Both the position numbers and the translations under genes were made by a program. Below the pieces are notes generated by a model. The model made no database searches and was not told where the DNA came from. It was given only the letters and a program-made list of their open reading frames with translations. A stretch of DNA of 21,558 bases from CAWGCE01 sp964480915 (GTDB lineage Bacteria > Planctomycetota > Planctomycetia > Pirellulales > Pirellulaceae): positions 1-21,558 of the forward strand of contig CAYZRS010000074.1 in NCBI GenBank assembly GCA_964480915.1, given 5' to 3'. Positions 1 through 8,278 of this stretch are shown here, piece by piece. The first letter of the stretch is position 1. Every line of letters starts with the position of its first letter.

Positions 1-435
1 CCCGCCGTAAAAGTAGGTCAGCTGATTCGGATCAAAACCGAGCTGATACAAGATCATCGCATGGAGTTCCTTCACTTCGGTCGGACGCCCGTACATGTCC
101 AGCGTTTTCTGCGATTCCCGAGCCAGCTCGACCGCCTCGGGCCCGGACGTCTGCATCTTGTAGGCTAACTCGTAGCTGGCAATCCGGGCCACGAGCTCAC
201 TATTATCATGGCGGGCCTCCAGGTGGCGGCGATTGATCCTGGCCAGAGTATCCAGCAGGTCACGCTGCATAGCTCTTTCCGTGCAGGCCGGGCGAGCCAA
301 GTCCAACATCGGCGCGCCTTCGTGTCGGAAGACGGTTCCTTGGTAGGTCGCCGGCATGTAACCACTCGACCAATTCTTGGCCCCTGAAATCGGGCCCCCG
401 GATACTCTCGCTTTACCCAAGACGCTTCGCAACAT
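1..435 (-). pseudogene. DUF1501 family protein remnant, N-terminally truncated and internally deleted, runs off the window
   Basis: An open frame starts at ATG 435 and runs off the left edge, giving 145 visible codons. Residues from about 15 on (NWSSGYMPATYQGTVFR, then ELVARIASYELAYKMQT and PEAVELARES) match the middle of planctomycete DUF1501 proteins. These are secreted sulfatase-like proteins, usually over 400 residues with a Tat signal, often encoded next to sulfatases or DUF1549 genes. Right after LDMYG the frame jumps to RPTEVKELHAMILYQLGFD and LTYFYGG, which is the extreme C-terminus of the family. The N-terminal third, including the signal, and the central block that normally carries the conserved His/Asp-rich motifs are therefore missing. 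The frame stays open across the junction (about positions 75-92), so a short protein could still be made. The ATG is 6 bp after the upstream sulfatase stop and in the same frame. The family call is from recalled motifs; the deletion is inferred by comparison with them. Confidence 0.8.
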
Positions 436-441
436 GCTCAC

Positions 442-1941
442 CTATCTCCACTCGGTAGCCTGGCGGGCGCGTTGGACGCCTTCGAGCGCTTTCGTGTGCC
501 GTCGTAAAGCTGCCTCGTCGGGCGTCCCTTTGGCCCGCTCCTTCTGCATGTAACGTTCCAGCTCACGAATTCTGGCGTCAAACATGTCATCCAGCGTTTC
601 GGCGTCGACCTCTTCCAGATAGGAAACCAGCCGTTCTTTCAACTGCCGAGTCTTGTCGGGACGTTCTTCCGCCAGATCACGAGCTTCCCCTAGATCGTCA
701 ATCAGGTTGTACAGTTGCACCTCTTGGTTGTGCAGGTTCATCACCAGCTTGAAGTCACCGTCACGAATTGCCGACATCGGCAGCGTGCCACCGTACCAAG
801 GAAAATGGAAGATCAGCTCGGACGTCCCACGCTTGACGTTGCCTTCGTTTCCATTTCGGAAGAGATCGTGAAGGCTTCCGCCATCGTACGTGTCCGCAAG
901 CGGAGCGCCTCCGATCAGCGTGTTGATCGTCGCGTAGACATCCCAGCCAGCGATCGGCACATCACATTGGACCGCCGACTTCACCCCCGGACCTACGATC
1001 ACCGTTGGCACACGAAGACCGCCCTCCCACACTTCCGCCTTCTTCCCGCGGAGCGGCGCGTTACCACGAAACGCGCCTCCATTATCCGACGTGAAGATGA
1101 CATAGGTGTTGTCCTGAATCCCCAGCTCTTCGATCTTGCCGAGTAGCATTCCCAACCCGGTGTCCAGGTCCTCGACCATGGCTGCGTAGGCCATCATCCA
1201 TCCATTCTTTGCAGGCGAAGGCGATTCGTAGTCGGCCGGCCTACATTTTTCGCCGCGGGGCAGCGTTTTGTATTTCTCTATCGTATCGCTCAGTGCATCG
1301 CTCTGTGCATGCACCGCATAATGAGACAGTTGCACAAAGAACGGTCGCTTGGCTGCGACCTGTTTTTCGATGAAGTCGTTCGCCCGTCGTGTGGTGCTCA
1401 GAATTCGCTTTGGATCGTCCGCCGGCAGTCGTACCTTGTCTTTGTGCGACAGGTAATCGCCTTCTCCATTGTTTGTATTCCCGTCCGATTCGTCGTAGCC
1501 GGCGTGTTCTGGCGAACGCGGATGAAATCCCCACTTCCCAAAATGGCCGGTCACGTACGAAGGGTCCGCGCGGTGAATCATTTGGGCTAACGAAATTTCA
1601 TCTTTGCAATCGATGCCTCGTTCCACGGCCAACGTATCGTGAACAACCGTCTGCCTCAGTCGGCAGGGCGTCTTCCCAAATTGCATACCGGCACGAGAAG
1701 GAGTGCAGGTCGGCGCACAAGCGTAGGCATTCGAGAATGTCATGCCATCGCGGGCCATCCGTTCTAGCGCCGGCGTTTGATAAAAGTCGCTTTTCGAATC
1801 TGGTCGATCGGACATCATCGGCACCGACGTATCGGTCCAACCTTGGTCATCGGTGAAGACAAGGACGAAATTCGGCTTCTCCGCACTCCTAGCTGGAGAA
1901 ACAAAGGCCAGCATCAAAACGATAACCAACAACGATCGCAT
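442..1941 (-). CDS. Secreted type I sulfatase (CTPSR formylglycine motif)
   Basis: This 499-residue protein is a family S1 (arylsulfatase-type) sulfatase that hydrolyses sulfate esters, probably on a polysaccharide outside the cytoplasm. Residues 1-20 form a signal peptide ending near ARSA. The metal-binding Asp pair follows (D31 D32 in FTDDQGW). The activation motif CTPSR is at residues 79-83, where C79 would become formylglycine. The GHFGKWGFH segment supplies K136 and H140, and SDNGG supplies D286 and N287. All the usual active-site positions are therefore present and the length is normal. The start at 1941 is preceded by GCAGGGGCGA as a plausible ribosome site. It sits 29 bp behind a DUF1680 hydrolase and 6 bp ahead of a DUF1501 remnant, so it is probably co-transcribed with both. 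The exact sulfatase subfamily and substrate cannot be told from motifs. Confidence 0.93.
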   Translation of the reverse strand: MRSLLVIVLMLAFVSPARSAEKPNFVLVFTDDQGWTDTSVPMMSDRPDSKSDFYQTPALERMARDGMTFSNAYACAPTCTPSRAGMQFGKTPCRLRQTVVHDTLAVERGIDCKDEISLAQMIHRADPSYVTGHFGKWGFHPRSPEHAGYDESDGNTNNGEGDYLSHKDKVRLPADDPKRILSTTRRANDFIEKQVAAKRPFFVQLSHYAVHAQSDALSDTIEKYKTLPRGEKCRPADYESPSPAKNGWMMAYAAMVEDLDTGLGMLLGKIEELGIQDNTYVIFTSDNGGAFRGNAPLRGKKAEVWEGGLRVPTVIVGPGVKSAVQCDVPIAGWDVYATINTLIGGAPLADTYDGGSLHDLFRNGNEGNVKRGTSELIFHFPWYGGTLPMSAIRDGDFKLVMNLHNQEVQLYNLIDDLGEARDLAEERPDKTRQLKERLVSYLEEVDAETLDDMFDARIRELERYMQKERAKGTPDEAALRRHTKALEGVQRARQATEWR

Positions 1942-1970
1942 TTTTTCGCCCCTGCCTAGTTGCTGAACGA

Positions 1971-4202
1971 TTATGGATAAGCCGAAAGGCCAGAAACGTT
2001 AACTTCGGTGCCCCCGGAAAGCGCATTCTTCTTGCCCACGACCGTCACCTCGATCGTGTGCTTGCCGGACGAAAGGCCGCTGTGGGACCAGCGAAATGGC
2101 ACCTCGCGTTGATCCATCCGGCCCACGTGAACTCCGGTGTAGCTGTATTGATCCACCTCACCCAGCTCCTCACCATCGATCGAGACCAACGCAATGCCCG
2201 CATCGGCAAGCCGTCGTCCCTCCCAAACGATCGCTGTTCCGTTGAATTGGGCCTCAAACGTAGCCCCAGCCTCCGAGCAAACACGACCAGCCCCACGTTT
2301 CTGCCACGGATCGTCGAATTCGATCTGTTCCAGCGTTACCGGTTTGCGGCCCTCGCGATTGAAATACATCCGATAGTATTCGCCCAAGCCGATGTCATAG
2401 AACGGTCGGAATTCTTGGTTCGTATGCAGGTTCCTTGCTTCGTCGACTCGGACCTGCGCGTTGACGCTGACGTAATCCGCTGGAAATCGGAGCGGGCCAC
2501 TCTTGGGAAGTGCATCTTGGCCGCCGCGAACGGCCGCTTGCACCATCACCACCGGGCCACACATCACCGCCACTGGAGAAACGTATCCCGGGATCGGCTC
2601 ACCCCGCGGCGACAGATCCCAAGAAAAGTTCACGACGTCGGCCGCGGACCACTCGCGTTCTATCGTGGCCCACGTTCCTGGTTCCATGTCGACCTCGAAC
2701 GGCTCGCCATTGACGAGCACTTGCGGAGCCTGCTTTGACCACTGCGGCACGCGAACCTTGAGTCCGAATCGAGTCGGCTCGTCCGTATCAATCGTCAGTT
2801 TCACGGCGCCGTCCTGAGGGAACTGAGTCTCCTGAACGACGGTGACTTTTCCTGCCGCACCCTGCCAGTCAACCTTCGACGGGACGAACAGATTCACATA
2901 GATGTTCTGGTCATCACGGAAGTAGATCAAGTTGTGGTACTCGGCCACCGTCTGCGGCAACGAACCCTGACAGCAAAACCACACCGTGCTTAACGATTTC
3001 TGCGCCCCATAAAGATTGTAGCTCGACCCATACATGATCATGCCATAGTCGTTCATCGGAGCCAGCGCACCGACTCCGTTGTAGATCAGCCGTTCGATCC
3101 AATCGCCATACTTTGCTTCCCCGGTGAATTCCATCAGATACCGCGCCATTTTGAATCCGGCCCACGAACCGCACGACGTTTCGAAATGGAAACGCACATC
3201 AACGTTCGATTCGCCACGCCGAATCCCCAGCAATGACTCTGGCATTCCGTCCGGCACGACAAAGCACTCCTCCGGGCCATAGCCGCCGGTCGCGTAAAGC
3301 TGCGTCTTTTTCAGAAAGTCGTAACTGTTGACCAGCGTGTCGAGGTATTTTGGTTTGCCGGTAGCGCTATAGGCCATCGCAGCGCTGCTGAGCGAATTGA
3401 CGTGGCTATAGGCGTGGTAGCTGGGATGCTTCTTGGCCGCCTTCAGCGCCTCAAACACATTCTGTTGCTTCGCAAACGCATCCCAAAAGCGATCGTATTC
3501 CCAGACTTGGGCAAATTCGTAATAGCGACGATCTCCCGTCAGCTCATAGGCGCGGTATAGATTCTCTGCCAGCGTGTACCATTCCCGTGGCAACGCATAC
3601 TCATTGGTGCGCGTCAAATTCTTCTCGGCCCAGTCAGTGATGCGATCCAAATATTCGATCGCTTCGTCGCTGCCGAGATACTCGTACATATCGACGAGGC
3701 CGCCGACCATCTTGTCGTAATCGTAGTGACTGCCTTGGCCCTCCTTGTATCCATACGAACCATCGTCGCTGATCGTCTTGCCCCACTCGTGCATCAAATA
3801 GAGCGCCCGATGGCGGACCTCTGCATCACCCGTCGACGCGGCCAACCTGGCGAACCCTGCCAACCATTGACCGAACGACAACGGTCGCTCGCTGTAAGCA
3901 CCACCCAACTCTTTGCCCGGCGCCCACTTCTTGCTTTTGAGCCGAAAACCACGCAGCACATCATTCGGCGCCAGCCGCATGTAGTATTCACGGACCCGTT
4001 CGATCTGGGAGCGATGCATTCCGGGCGATAGCGTGACACCGTCATGGTTGAACGATTCCAACAACCGTTTGCCTAACCGACGCTCCGCGCGGGAGTCGAT
4101 CGAGCTTGCGACATCACTGGACTGACCAGCGCAAGTCGCCGCGGCCCCGCAAACGAGCAGCATCGAGAATGTGAGCCGAATTGCTCTTAAACTGAGTTCC
4201 AC
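1971..4202 (-). CDS. Secreted DUF1680/GH127-superfamily glycoside hydrolase, atypical metal motif
   Basis: This 743-residue protein is of the DUF1680 superfamily, which includes GH127 beta-L-arabinofuranosidases. I chose the GTG at 4202: it follows a GCAGGGGCGA ribosome site by 7 bases and puts the signal peptide (hydrophobic core LTFSMLLVCGAAAT) at the N-terminus. A longer frame back to 4298 would overlap the upstream sulfatase and bury that signal. The N-terminal half is the helical (alpha/alpha)6 barrel; the C-terminal third looks like beta domains. The zinc/nucleophile site appears as FETSCGSWAGF (E341, C344) and WFCCQGS (C410, C411). Glu and the first Cys are two residues apart here (E-x-x-C) instead of one (E-x-C) in classic GH127. 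The acid/base Glu may lie in GGYGPEECF. It lies between two sulfatases, suggesting a sulfated substrate. The substrate sugar is unproven. Confidence 0.9.
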   Translation of the reverse strand: MELSLRAIRLTFSMLLVCGAAATCAGQSSDVASSIDSRAERRLGKRLLESFNHDGVTLSPGMHRSQIERVREYYMRLAPNDVLRGFRLKSKKWAPGKELGGAYSERPLSFGQWLAGFARLAASTGDAEVRHRALYLMHEWGKTISDDGSYGYKEGQGSHYDYDKMVGGLVDMYEYLGSDEAIEYLDRITDWAEKNLTRTNEYALPREWYTLAENLYRAYELTGDRRYYEFAQVWEYDRFWDAFAKQQNVFEALKAAKKHPSYHAYSHVNSLSSAAMAYSATGKPKYLDTLVNSYDFLKKTQLYATGGYGPEECFVVPDGMPESLLGIRRGESNVDVRFHFETSCGSWAGFKMARYLMEFTGEAKYGDWIERLIYNGVGALAPMNDYGMIMYGSSYNLYGAQKSLSTVWFCCQGSLPQTVAEYHNLIYFRDDQNIYVNLFVPSKVDWQGAAGKVTVVQETQFPQDGAVKLTIDTDEPTRFGLKVRVPQWSKQAPQVLVNGEPFEVDMEPGTWATIEREWSAADVVNFSWDLSPRGEPIPGYVSPVAVMCGPVVMVQAAVRGGQDALPKSGPLRFPADYVSVNAQVRVDEARNLHTNQEFRPFYDIGLGEYYRMYFNREGRKPVTLEQIEFDDPWQKRGAGRVCSEAGATFEAQFNGTAIVWEGRRLADAGIALVSIDGEELGEVDQYSYTGVHVGRMDQREVPFRWSHSGLSSGKHTIEVTVVGKKNALSGGTEVNVSGLSAYP

Positions 4203-4243
4203 GTTTTCATCGCCCCTGCAGGAAACACTTTTCGCACCAATTC

Positions 4244-4268
4244 CGTCTCTCGTCTCTCGTCTCTCGTC
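4244..4268. repeat. Short 7-bp tandem repeat (cgtctct, 3 copies plus a partial)
   Basis: Three perfect copies of cgtctct (4244-4264) plus cgtc lie head to tail. On the coding strand they read as repeated ACGAGAG immediately after, and partly overlapping, the TGA of the 4267-5988 sulfatase. They occupy the 64-bp gap before the next gene. The repeat could vary in copy number by slippage without altering either protein. Confidence 0.75.
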
Positions 4269-5988
4269 AGTCTCCAATCGGATTGGGCTTCGCCTCACCC
4301 CGATCTTCTGGAAACGGAAACACGTTGGCTGCCTCGGCCCACTTCTGCCATTTGTCGCGTAGCCGGCCGACGACTTCCGGATTGTCGGCCGCCACGTTTT
4401 TCGTTTCGCTACGATCTTGCGCTAAGTCGTACAGTTCCCACCGCGTGGCATCTCGATCATCGAGTGTCACCAACTTCCAATTTCCGTCGCGGATTGCCGA
4501 GTGATTCAAATGCTGCCAGTAAAGTGTCCGAGCAGGCGTTTCATTCATTTCGCCCTTCCAGTAGGGCACCATGCTGGTGCCGGCCGCCGGTTTCACGCTG
4601 CGACCTTCGTGCTCGGTCGGATAGTTCGCACCGGCCAGATCACACAACGTCGGCATGACATCGATCAGGTGAAACGCCTGTTGGTCGATGATCTTTCCAC
4701 CGTCAGTAATCGCAGCGGGCCAATGAACAACGCAAGGCGACGCCACGCCGCCCTCGTGGACATACTGTTTGTATTTACGGAAAGGCGTGTTCGAGTAATT
4801 CGCCCAGCACTGTCCCTGCGAAATGCTCCAGCCACCTTTGTTTCGCCATTCGGCGTAATTCGACCGTTTGTGCTCCGGCCAGTTCATGCCGTACAGGTCA
4901 AGCTCGCCGGAACAACCATTGTCCGAAAAGAACATGATGACCGTATTGTCGAGCGCACCCCGCTCACGCAGTCGCTCGACGATGCGACCAATGCCCTCGT
5001 CCATGCGATCGACCTGAGCCGCATAGATCGCACGGCGGAAGTCGAGTTCCTCTTGCTCCTCCTGGGTCAAGTCGTCCCACTTCGGCAGGAAGTCGCGATC
5101 GAGCATATCCTTGAAGACCAATTCATCCACCGAGACCTCTTCGTGAGCCTTCCCACGCGGCAACTGTTGCTGATCGGGCAACAATCCCAGCTTTCGCATC
5201 CGCTGAAACTTCTCTTCACGCAACTTGTCCCAGCCTTGCTTGTATCGCCCACGATATTTTTCGATCAGATCGTCCGGCGCTTCCAACGGAAAGTGGGGCG
5301 TGTTGTAACAGACGTGCAGCAAGAACGGTTCCTGCTGCTCCTGGGTGGCCTGATCGATGTAATCGACGGCCGCGTCGGTAAAGAAGTCGGTCGTGTAGAA
5401 CTCTTCGTCGGGCCGATAGGGATTCGTCGGCTTCTCTTGAGCCGGGATGAGCAGCTCGCCGTCGCGGTAGATATCGCATCCTTTCAGCACTTTCCAGTAA
5501 CTGTCGATGTGCAAATAGATGCCGGTGAAGTGAGCGAATCCGCGCACCTCAGGCCGAGCCGACGGCACGTGCCCCGCGTGCCACTTGCCGACCATGTAAG
5601 TTTCGTACCCGGCCGACTTCAGCACATCGCCGAACGTCACGCATTGATCGTTGAGATGTCCTTTGTAGCCGTCCCCCGGGTAGTTGCGATAAACCATCAG
5701 CCCCATGCCGGCTTGATGTGGATAGAGCCCGGTCAGCAGGCAGGCGCGCGAGGGGCAGCAGCGGCCCGTATTATAGAACTGCGTGAGTCGTAATCCGTTG
5801 TTTGCCAACTTGTCGAGGTTAGGCGTCTCTATCTCTCCGCCGTAACAACCAATATCCGAATAACCCAAGTCATCGGCGAAAATCATCACGACGTTCGGGC
5901 GCTCAGCTACAACTACGACGGTAGCTAGAAGATTGAACAGGAGGAAACAGAGAGGACGGAAGTATTTTTGGTTGGGGAATGATTTCAT
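4267..5988 (-). CDS. Secreted arylsulfatase (CCPSR formylglycine motif)
   Basis: This 573-residue S1-family sulfatase is predicted to be exported: the N-terminus to about residue 28 is a signal peptide with a hydrophobic run (FLLFNLLATVVVVA). Next comes RPNVVMIFADDLGYSD with the metal-binding pair D39 D40. The activation motif CCPSR is at 77-81, and C77 should be converted to formylglycine. VGKWHAGH gives K135 and H137, and FFSDNG gives D356 and N357. The C-terminal sub-domain (HSAIRDGNWKLV, then WELYDLAQD) is typical of the family. The length fits arylsulfatases. Its ATG overlaps, as ATGA, the stop of a GxxExxR remnant just upstream. Its own stop lies in a short 7-bp tandem repeat. It probably belongs to the same operon as the flanking DUF1680 enzymes. 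The substrate is not visible from sequence; a sulfated marine glycan is a guess from context. Confidence 0.93.
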   Translation of the reverse strand: MKSFPNQKYFRPLCFLLFNLLATVVVVAERPNVVMIFADDLGYSDIGCYGGEIETPNLDKLANNGLRLTQFYNTGRCCPSRACLLTGLYPHQAGMGLMVYRNYPGDGYKGHLNDQCVTFGDVLKSAGYETYMVGKWHAGHVPSARPEVRGFAHFTGIYLHIDSYWKVLKGCDIYRDGELLIPAQEKPTNPYRPDEEFYTTDFFTDAAVDYIDQATQEQQEPFLLHVCYNTPHFPLEAPDDLIEKYRGRYKQGWDKLREEKFQRMRKLGLLPDQQQLPRGKAHEEVSVDELVFKDMLDRDFLPKWDDLTQEEQEELDFRRAIYAAQVDRMDEGIGRIVERLRERGALDNTVIMFFSDNGCSGELDLYGMNWPEHKRSNYAEWRNKGGWSISQGQCWANYSNTPFRKYKQYVHEGGVASPCVVHWPAAITDGGKIIDQQAFHLIDVMPTLCDLAGANYPTEHEGRSVKPAAGTSMVPYWKGEMNETPARTLYWQHLNHSAIRDGNWKLVTLDDRDATRWELYDLAQDRSETKNVAADNPEVVGRLRDKWQKWAEAANVFPFPEDRGEAKPNPIGD

Positions 5989-6107
5989 TGGTCGAGATTG
6001 GCTCCAGGGAGGATGAATCGGGACACGCCGTCGATCAGTTTTTGTTCGTGGAAGTTGATTGGTAGTCCTAGTGGCAGGTCGAGCAACTTCATGTAGCTCA
6101 GTCGTGG
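5985..6107 (-). pseudogene. C-terminal remnant of a GxxExxR family protein
   Basis: In the gap between the DUF1680 gene and the sulfatase, an open stretch reads RPRLSYMKLLDLPLGLPINF followed by HEQKLIDGVSR and FILPGAN before a TGA at 5987-5985. This matches the C-terminal end of GxxExxR proteins (PD-(D/E)xK-like, about 120 residues), whose tail has the pattern Y-x-K-L-x-x-x-x-x-G-L-x-x-N-F then L-x-D-G-x-x-R. The N-terminal two thirds, including the name-giving GxxExxR and the ExK motif, are absent: upstream of about 6107 the sequence becomes unlike the family and runs into the DUF1680 stop. An in-frame ATG exists at 6092 (35 residues). Its stop overlaps the sulfatase ATG, so residual translation might couple to the sulfatase. 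The family call rests on a recalled motif. Confidence 0.6.
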
Positions 6108-6152
6108 ACGACTACGCTGTCTTGCTTTTGTATTGAATACCCACGCAAGACT

Positions 6153-8198
6153 TCATTTCACGGTAGGAAAAGCGCTGATCCTCAGCGTCGTGCAGCCGAA
6201 CGGAACGAGCGTAATCTGTTCGGCCCGGCTGCCGGCGGGCCGTTCTTGGGGACTCCAGGGAATCGGTCCCGCCATCTCGTTGTAGGTCTTCCAATCGGGC
6301 AGTCGAATTCCCAGCGTTTTGATCGCGATCGGCGCCGCCTTCAACGACCAGGGCCTCGCAGCCACGTTCGCTCCTTCGACGACCTCGAAGTTGTTTTGCA
6401 AATCGACAAGCGAGTCCTCCATCAACGCATAATTCCACGGGCTGGTCGGTCGCACTTCCTGATACGTTCCTTTCGTCTGCCACTCTTCTTCGATTCGCAA
6501 TCCATAAACCAATGGCCCGCGAGTCAGTCCCACACTGTTTTCGTGCCAGCGTTTCGTTTTCAGCTGCATCGGTAGCTTCAACTCGACCTTGTCGCCCGAC
6601 TTCCAGATCCGATCGAGCGTCACGATTTCACCCGCTTTCGCTTCCGACTGAAGTTCATCGTTGATGCGGATTTGCGCTTGCTCACACCAGCCGGGAATTC
6701 GCAGCTGAAACGGAAACTTCACTTCGCCTTCACTCGACAATTTAAACCGAACGACATCGCGAAAAGGGTAGTCGGTCTCTTCGGTGATCGTCACCATGTC
6801 GCCCGCTCCCCCCACTTTGGCAGTGACCGCACTCGGTGCATAAACGACTGCGGCCAAGCCATTCCCACGGGTCGCCATCCACAGATGTTGTGTAAATTTC
6901 GGCCAACCTTGATGCAGGTTGCAAGTGCAGCACGGGTACCCCGACAGCAGGCCGAACACCATGCGGTCCGGTTCGTTGTTGTAGAAATTACGCGTGCCGT
7001 GCGTCACCATGACCTGATTGGCTAGTTGAAAATACTGCCGCGACTGGCAGTCGTCGCTGATCTGCGCAGCCAAGACGTTGAAGGCGACCGATTCCAAACG
7101 GTCAGCAAAATCGGTCTCGCCTGTGATCTCCAGCATCTTTTCCAACGAGAACATCATCTCAATCGCCGTGCACAGCTCCGTGCCACGCGTCAGCTGTCTT
7201 CCGTGGAGCGCCTCGTCACCGCCGAACAAACCGTGCGGTTGTCCGTGGTGCTTTTCCAGATCGGCCAACGCTTTTTTGACCGATTTCAGATATTCTGGCC
7301 GCTGGTCAAACTGAGAGTAGATGACGGGCGCTTTAAGCCCCTGAGCCAGATTCACACAGTGGAACGGATAGGCGGTCGCATCTTTGGCCGTCCACTGCGC
7401 TTCGTGGAACGGACCATGCATTAAGATATCGCCGCGGCGAAGGAATATATCGGTATAAGGATGCGTTTGCTCGTGGATCATTTGACCCAGCTTGAGGAGA
7501 AACTCATCCCCAGTAATGTTGTAGAGCCAATAGACAACCATCAGGTTGTCAGCACCGCGTCGGTTCCCCCAAAACGTCCAGTGACCCAAAGGAGTCTTTG
7601 GCAACTCGCGCAGCTGATACTTGAAGTATTTCGTCAGCACTTCGATAACGCGTTGGTCGCCGGTCGCCGTATAGTGCTGCTGCAAGATCTTCAGCATCAC
7701 CATCTTTGGCCACCAGTCGCGACGTTTATCACGCTGCAAACCGGGCTCAGGTTCTGGCGGCTTGGCAAACGGGATCGGGCCGAGATACCCGTCCTCGGCT
7801 TGATGCGTGAGCGTCCATTCAACCCACGGCTTCACTTTGGCAATCAGCCGTTCGTCGCCCAAGATGTAGGCGAGCGGCAGCAGGCCATCGATCCAATAAG
7901 GACCGCGTTCCCAGCCGTCACCGTCTCCACCGAGCCAGCCATTCCGCTTCCCGACCACTTCGGGATAGGTCTCGTCCAGATGACCAGACATACCCGACGC
8001 CATGCATTCGAGCTGACTCTTCAGCCAACCCCGTGCGCGAATCGTGCCTAGTGGCAGCTCTGTAAAAGGTGTATCTGCGAGCGGAGCCCGGTTGACCACA
8101 TAGTGCTGGTTGGCCGACTGAGCCTGCACCGCGTTGAGCGCCGGCAAAGCGCTGAGCGAAACGCAAGAAAGCAGGACCACAACAAGTTTCGTCTTCAT
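6153..8198 (-). CDS. Secreted DUF1680/GH127-like glycoside hydrolase
   Basis: This 681-residue protein starts at ATG 8198 (MKTKLVVVLL), with GGTGGA about 6 bases upstream; an in-frame TTG 18 bases earlier is less likely. Residues 1-26 are a signal peptide ending near AVQA. The body follows the DUF1680 pattern: a helical barrel with RGTELCTAIEMM (E341, C343, the E-x-C zinc pair) and GYPCCTCNLHQGW (C423, C424 plus an extra C426). In GH127 the first Cys of the CC pair is the nucleophile and both Cys bind zinc. The Glu in GGDEALHG (E329) is a possible acid/base. The C-terminal part (RIPGWCEQAQIRIN, then TRGPLVYGL) is the beta-sandwich typical of these enzymes. It follows another GH127 gene by 80 bp, with a terminator between. 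The substrate is probably a pentose glycan linkage, but DUF1680 members are diverse. Confidence 0.9.
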   Translation of the reverse strand: MKTKLVVVLLSCVSLSALPALNAVQAQSANQHYVVNRAPLADTPFTELPLGTIRARGWLKSQLECMASGMSGHLDETYPEVVGKRNGWLGGDGDGWERGPYWIDGLLPLAYILGDERLIAKVKPWVEWTLTHQAEDGYLGPIPFAKPPEPEPGLQRDKRRDWWPKMVMLKILQQHYTATGDQRVIEVLTKYFKYQLRELPKTPLGHWTFWGNRRGADNLMVVYWLYNITGDEFLLKLGQMIHEQTHPYTDIFLRRGDILMHGPFHEAQWTAKDATAYPFHCVNLAQGLKAPVIYSQFDQRPEYLKSVKKALADLEKHHGQPHGLFGGDEALHGRQLTRGTELCTAIEMMFSLEKMLEITGETDFADRLESVAFNVLAAQISDDCQSRQYFQLANQVMVTHGTRNFYNNEPDRMVFGLLSGYPCCTCNLHQGWPKFTQHLWMATRGNGLAAVVYAPSAVTAKVGGAGDMVTITEETDYPFRDVVRFKLSSEGEVKFPFQLRIPGWCEQAQIRINDELQSEAKAGEIVTLDRIWKSGDKVELKLPMQLKTKRWHENSVGLTRGPLVYGLRIEEEWQTKGTYQEVRPTSPWNYALMEDSLVDLQNNFEVVEGANVAARPWSLKAAPIAIKTLGIRLPDWKTYNEMAGPIPWSPQERPAGSRAEQITLVPFGCTTLRISAFPTVK

Positions 8199-8231
8199 CA
8201 ATCCACCCGCTACCAAAGGCGAGGCTCTTTC

Positions 8232-8266
8232 AAAAAGACGATCCCAACGCCTCCCCTTCGGGATCG
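8232..8266 (-). terminator. Rho-independent terminator after the 837-aa GH127 gene
   Basis: On the minus strand CGATCCC and GGGATCG form a 7-bp perfect stem around a 14-base loop, followed by TCTTTTT. It begins 12 bases after the TAG of the 8279-10792 gene, which is the expected position. The downstream DUF1680 gene then starts 34 bases after the U-tract, so it needs read-through or its own promoter. Confidence 0.6.
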
Positions 8267-8278
8267 GCTACAACGGGC

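Noticed and set aside
4203..4298. Longer N-terminus for the 743-aa DUF1680 enzyme (GTG at 4298)
   Set aside because: It would overlap the upstream sulfatase, include the 7-bp repeat and bury the signal peptide. The GTG at 4202 has a good ribosome site.
4501..5793. 430-codon open frame on the plus strand opposite the sulfatase
   Set aside because: It lies wholly inside the 573-aa sulfatase, which has all catalytic motifs; the plus-strand product shows no domain, signal peptide or ribosome site, and is a GC-driven shadow.
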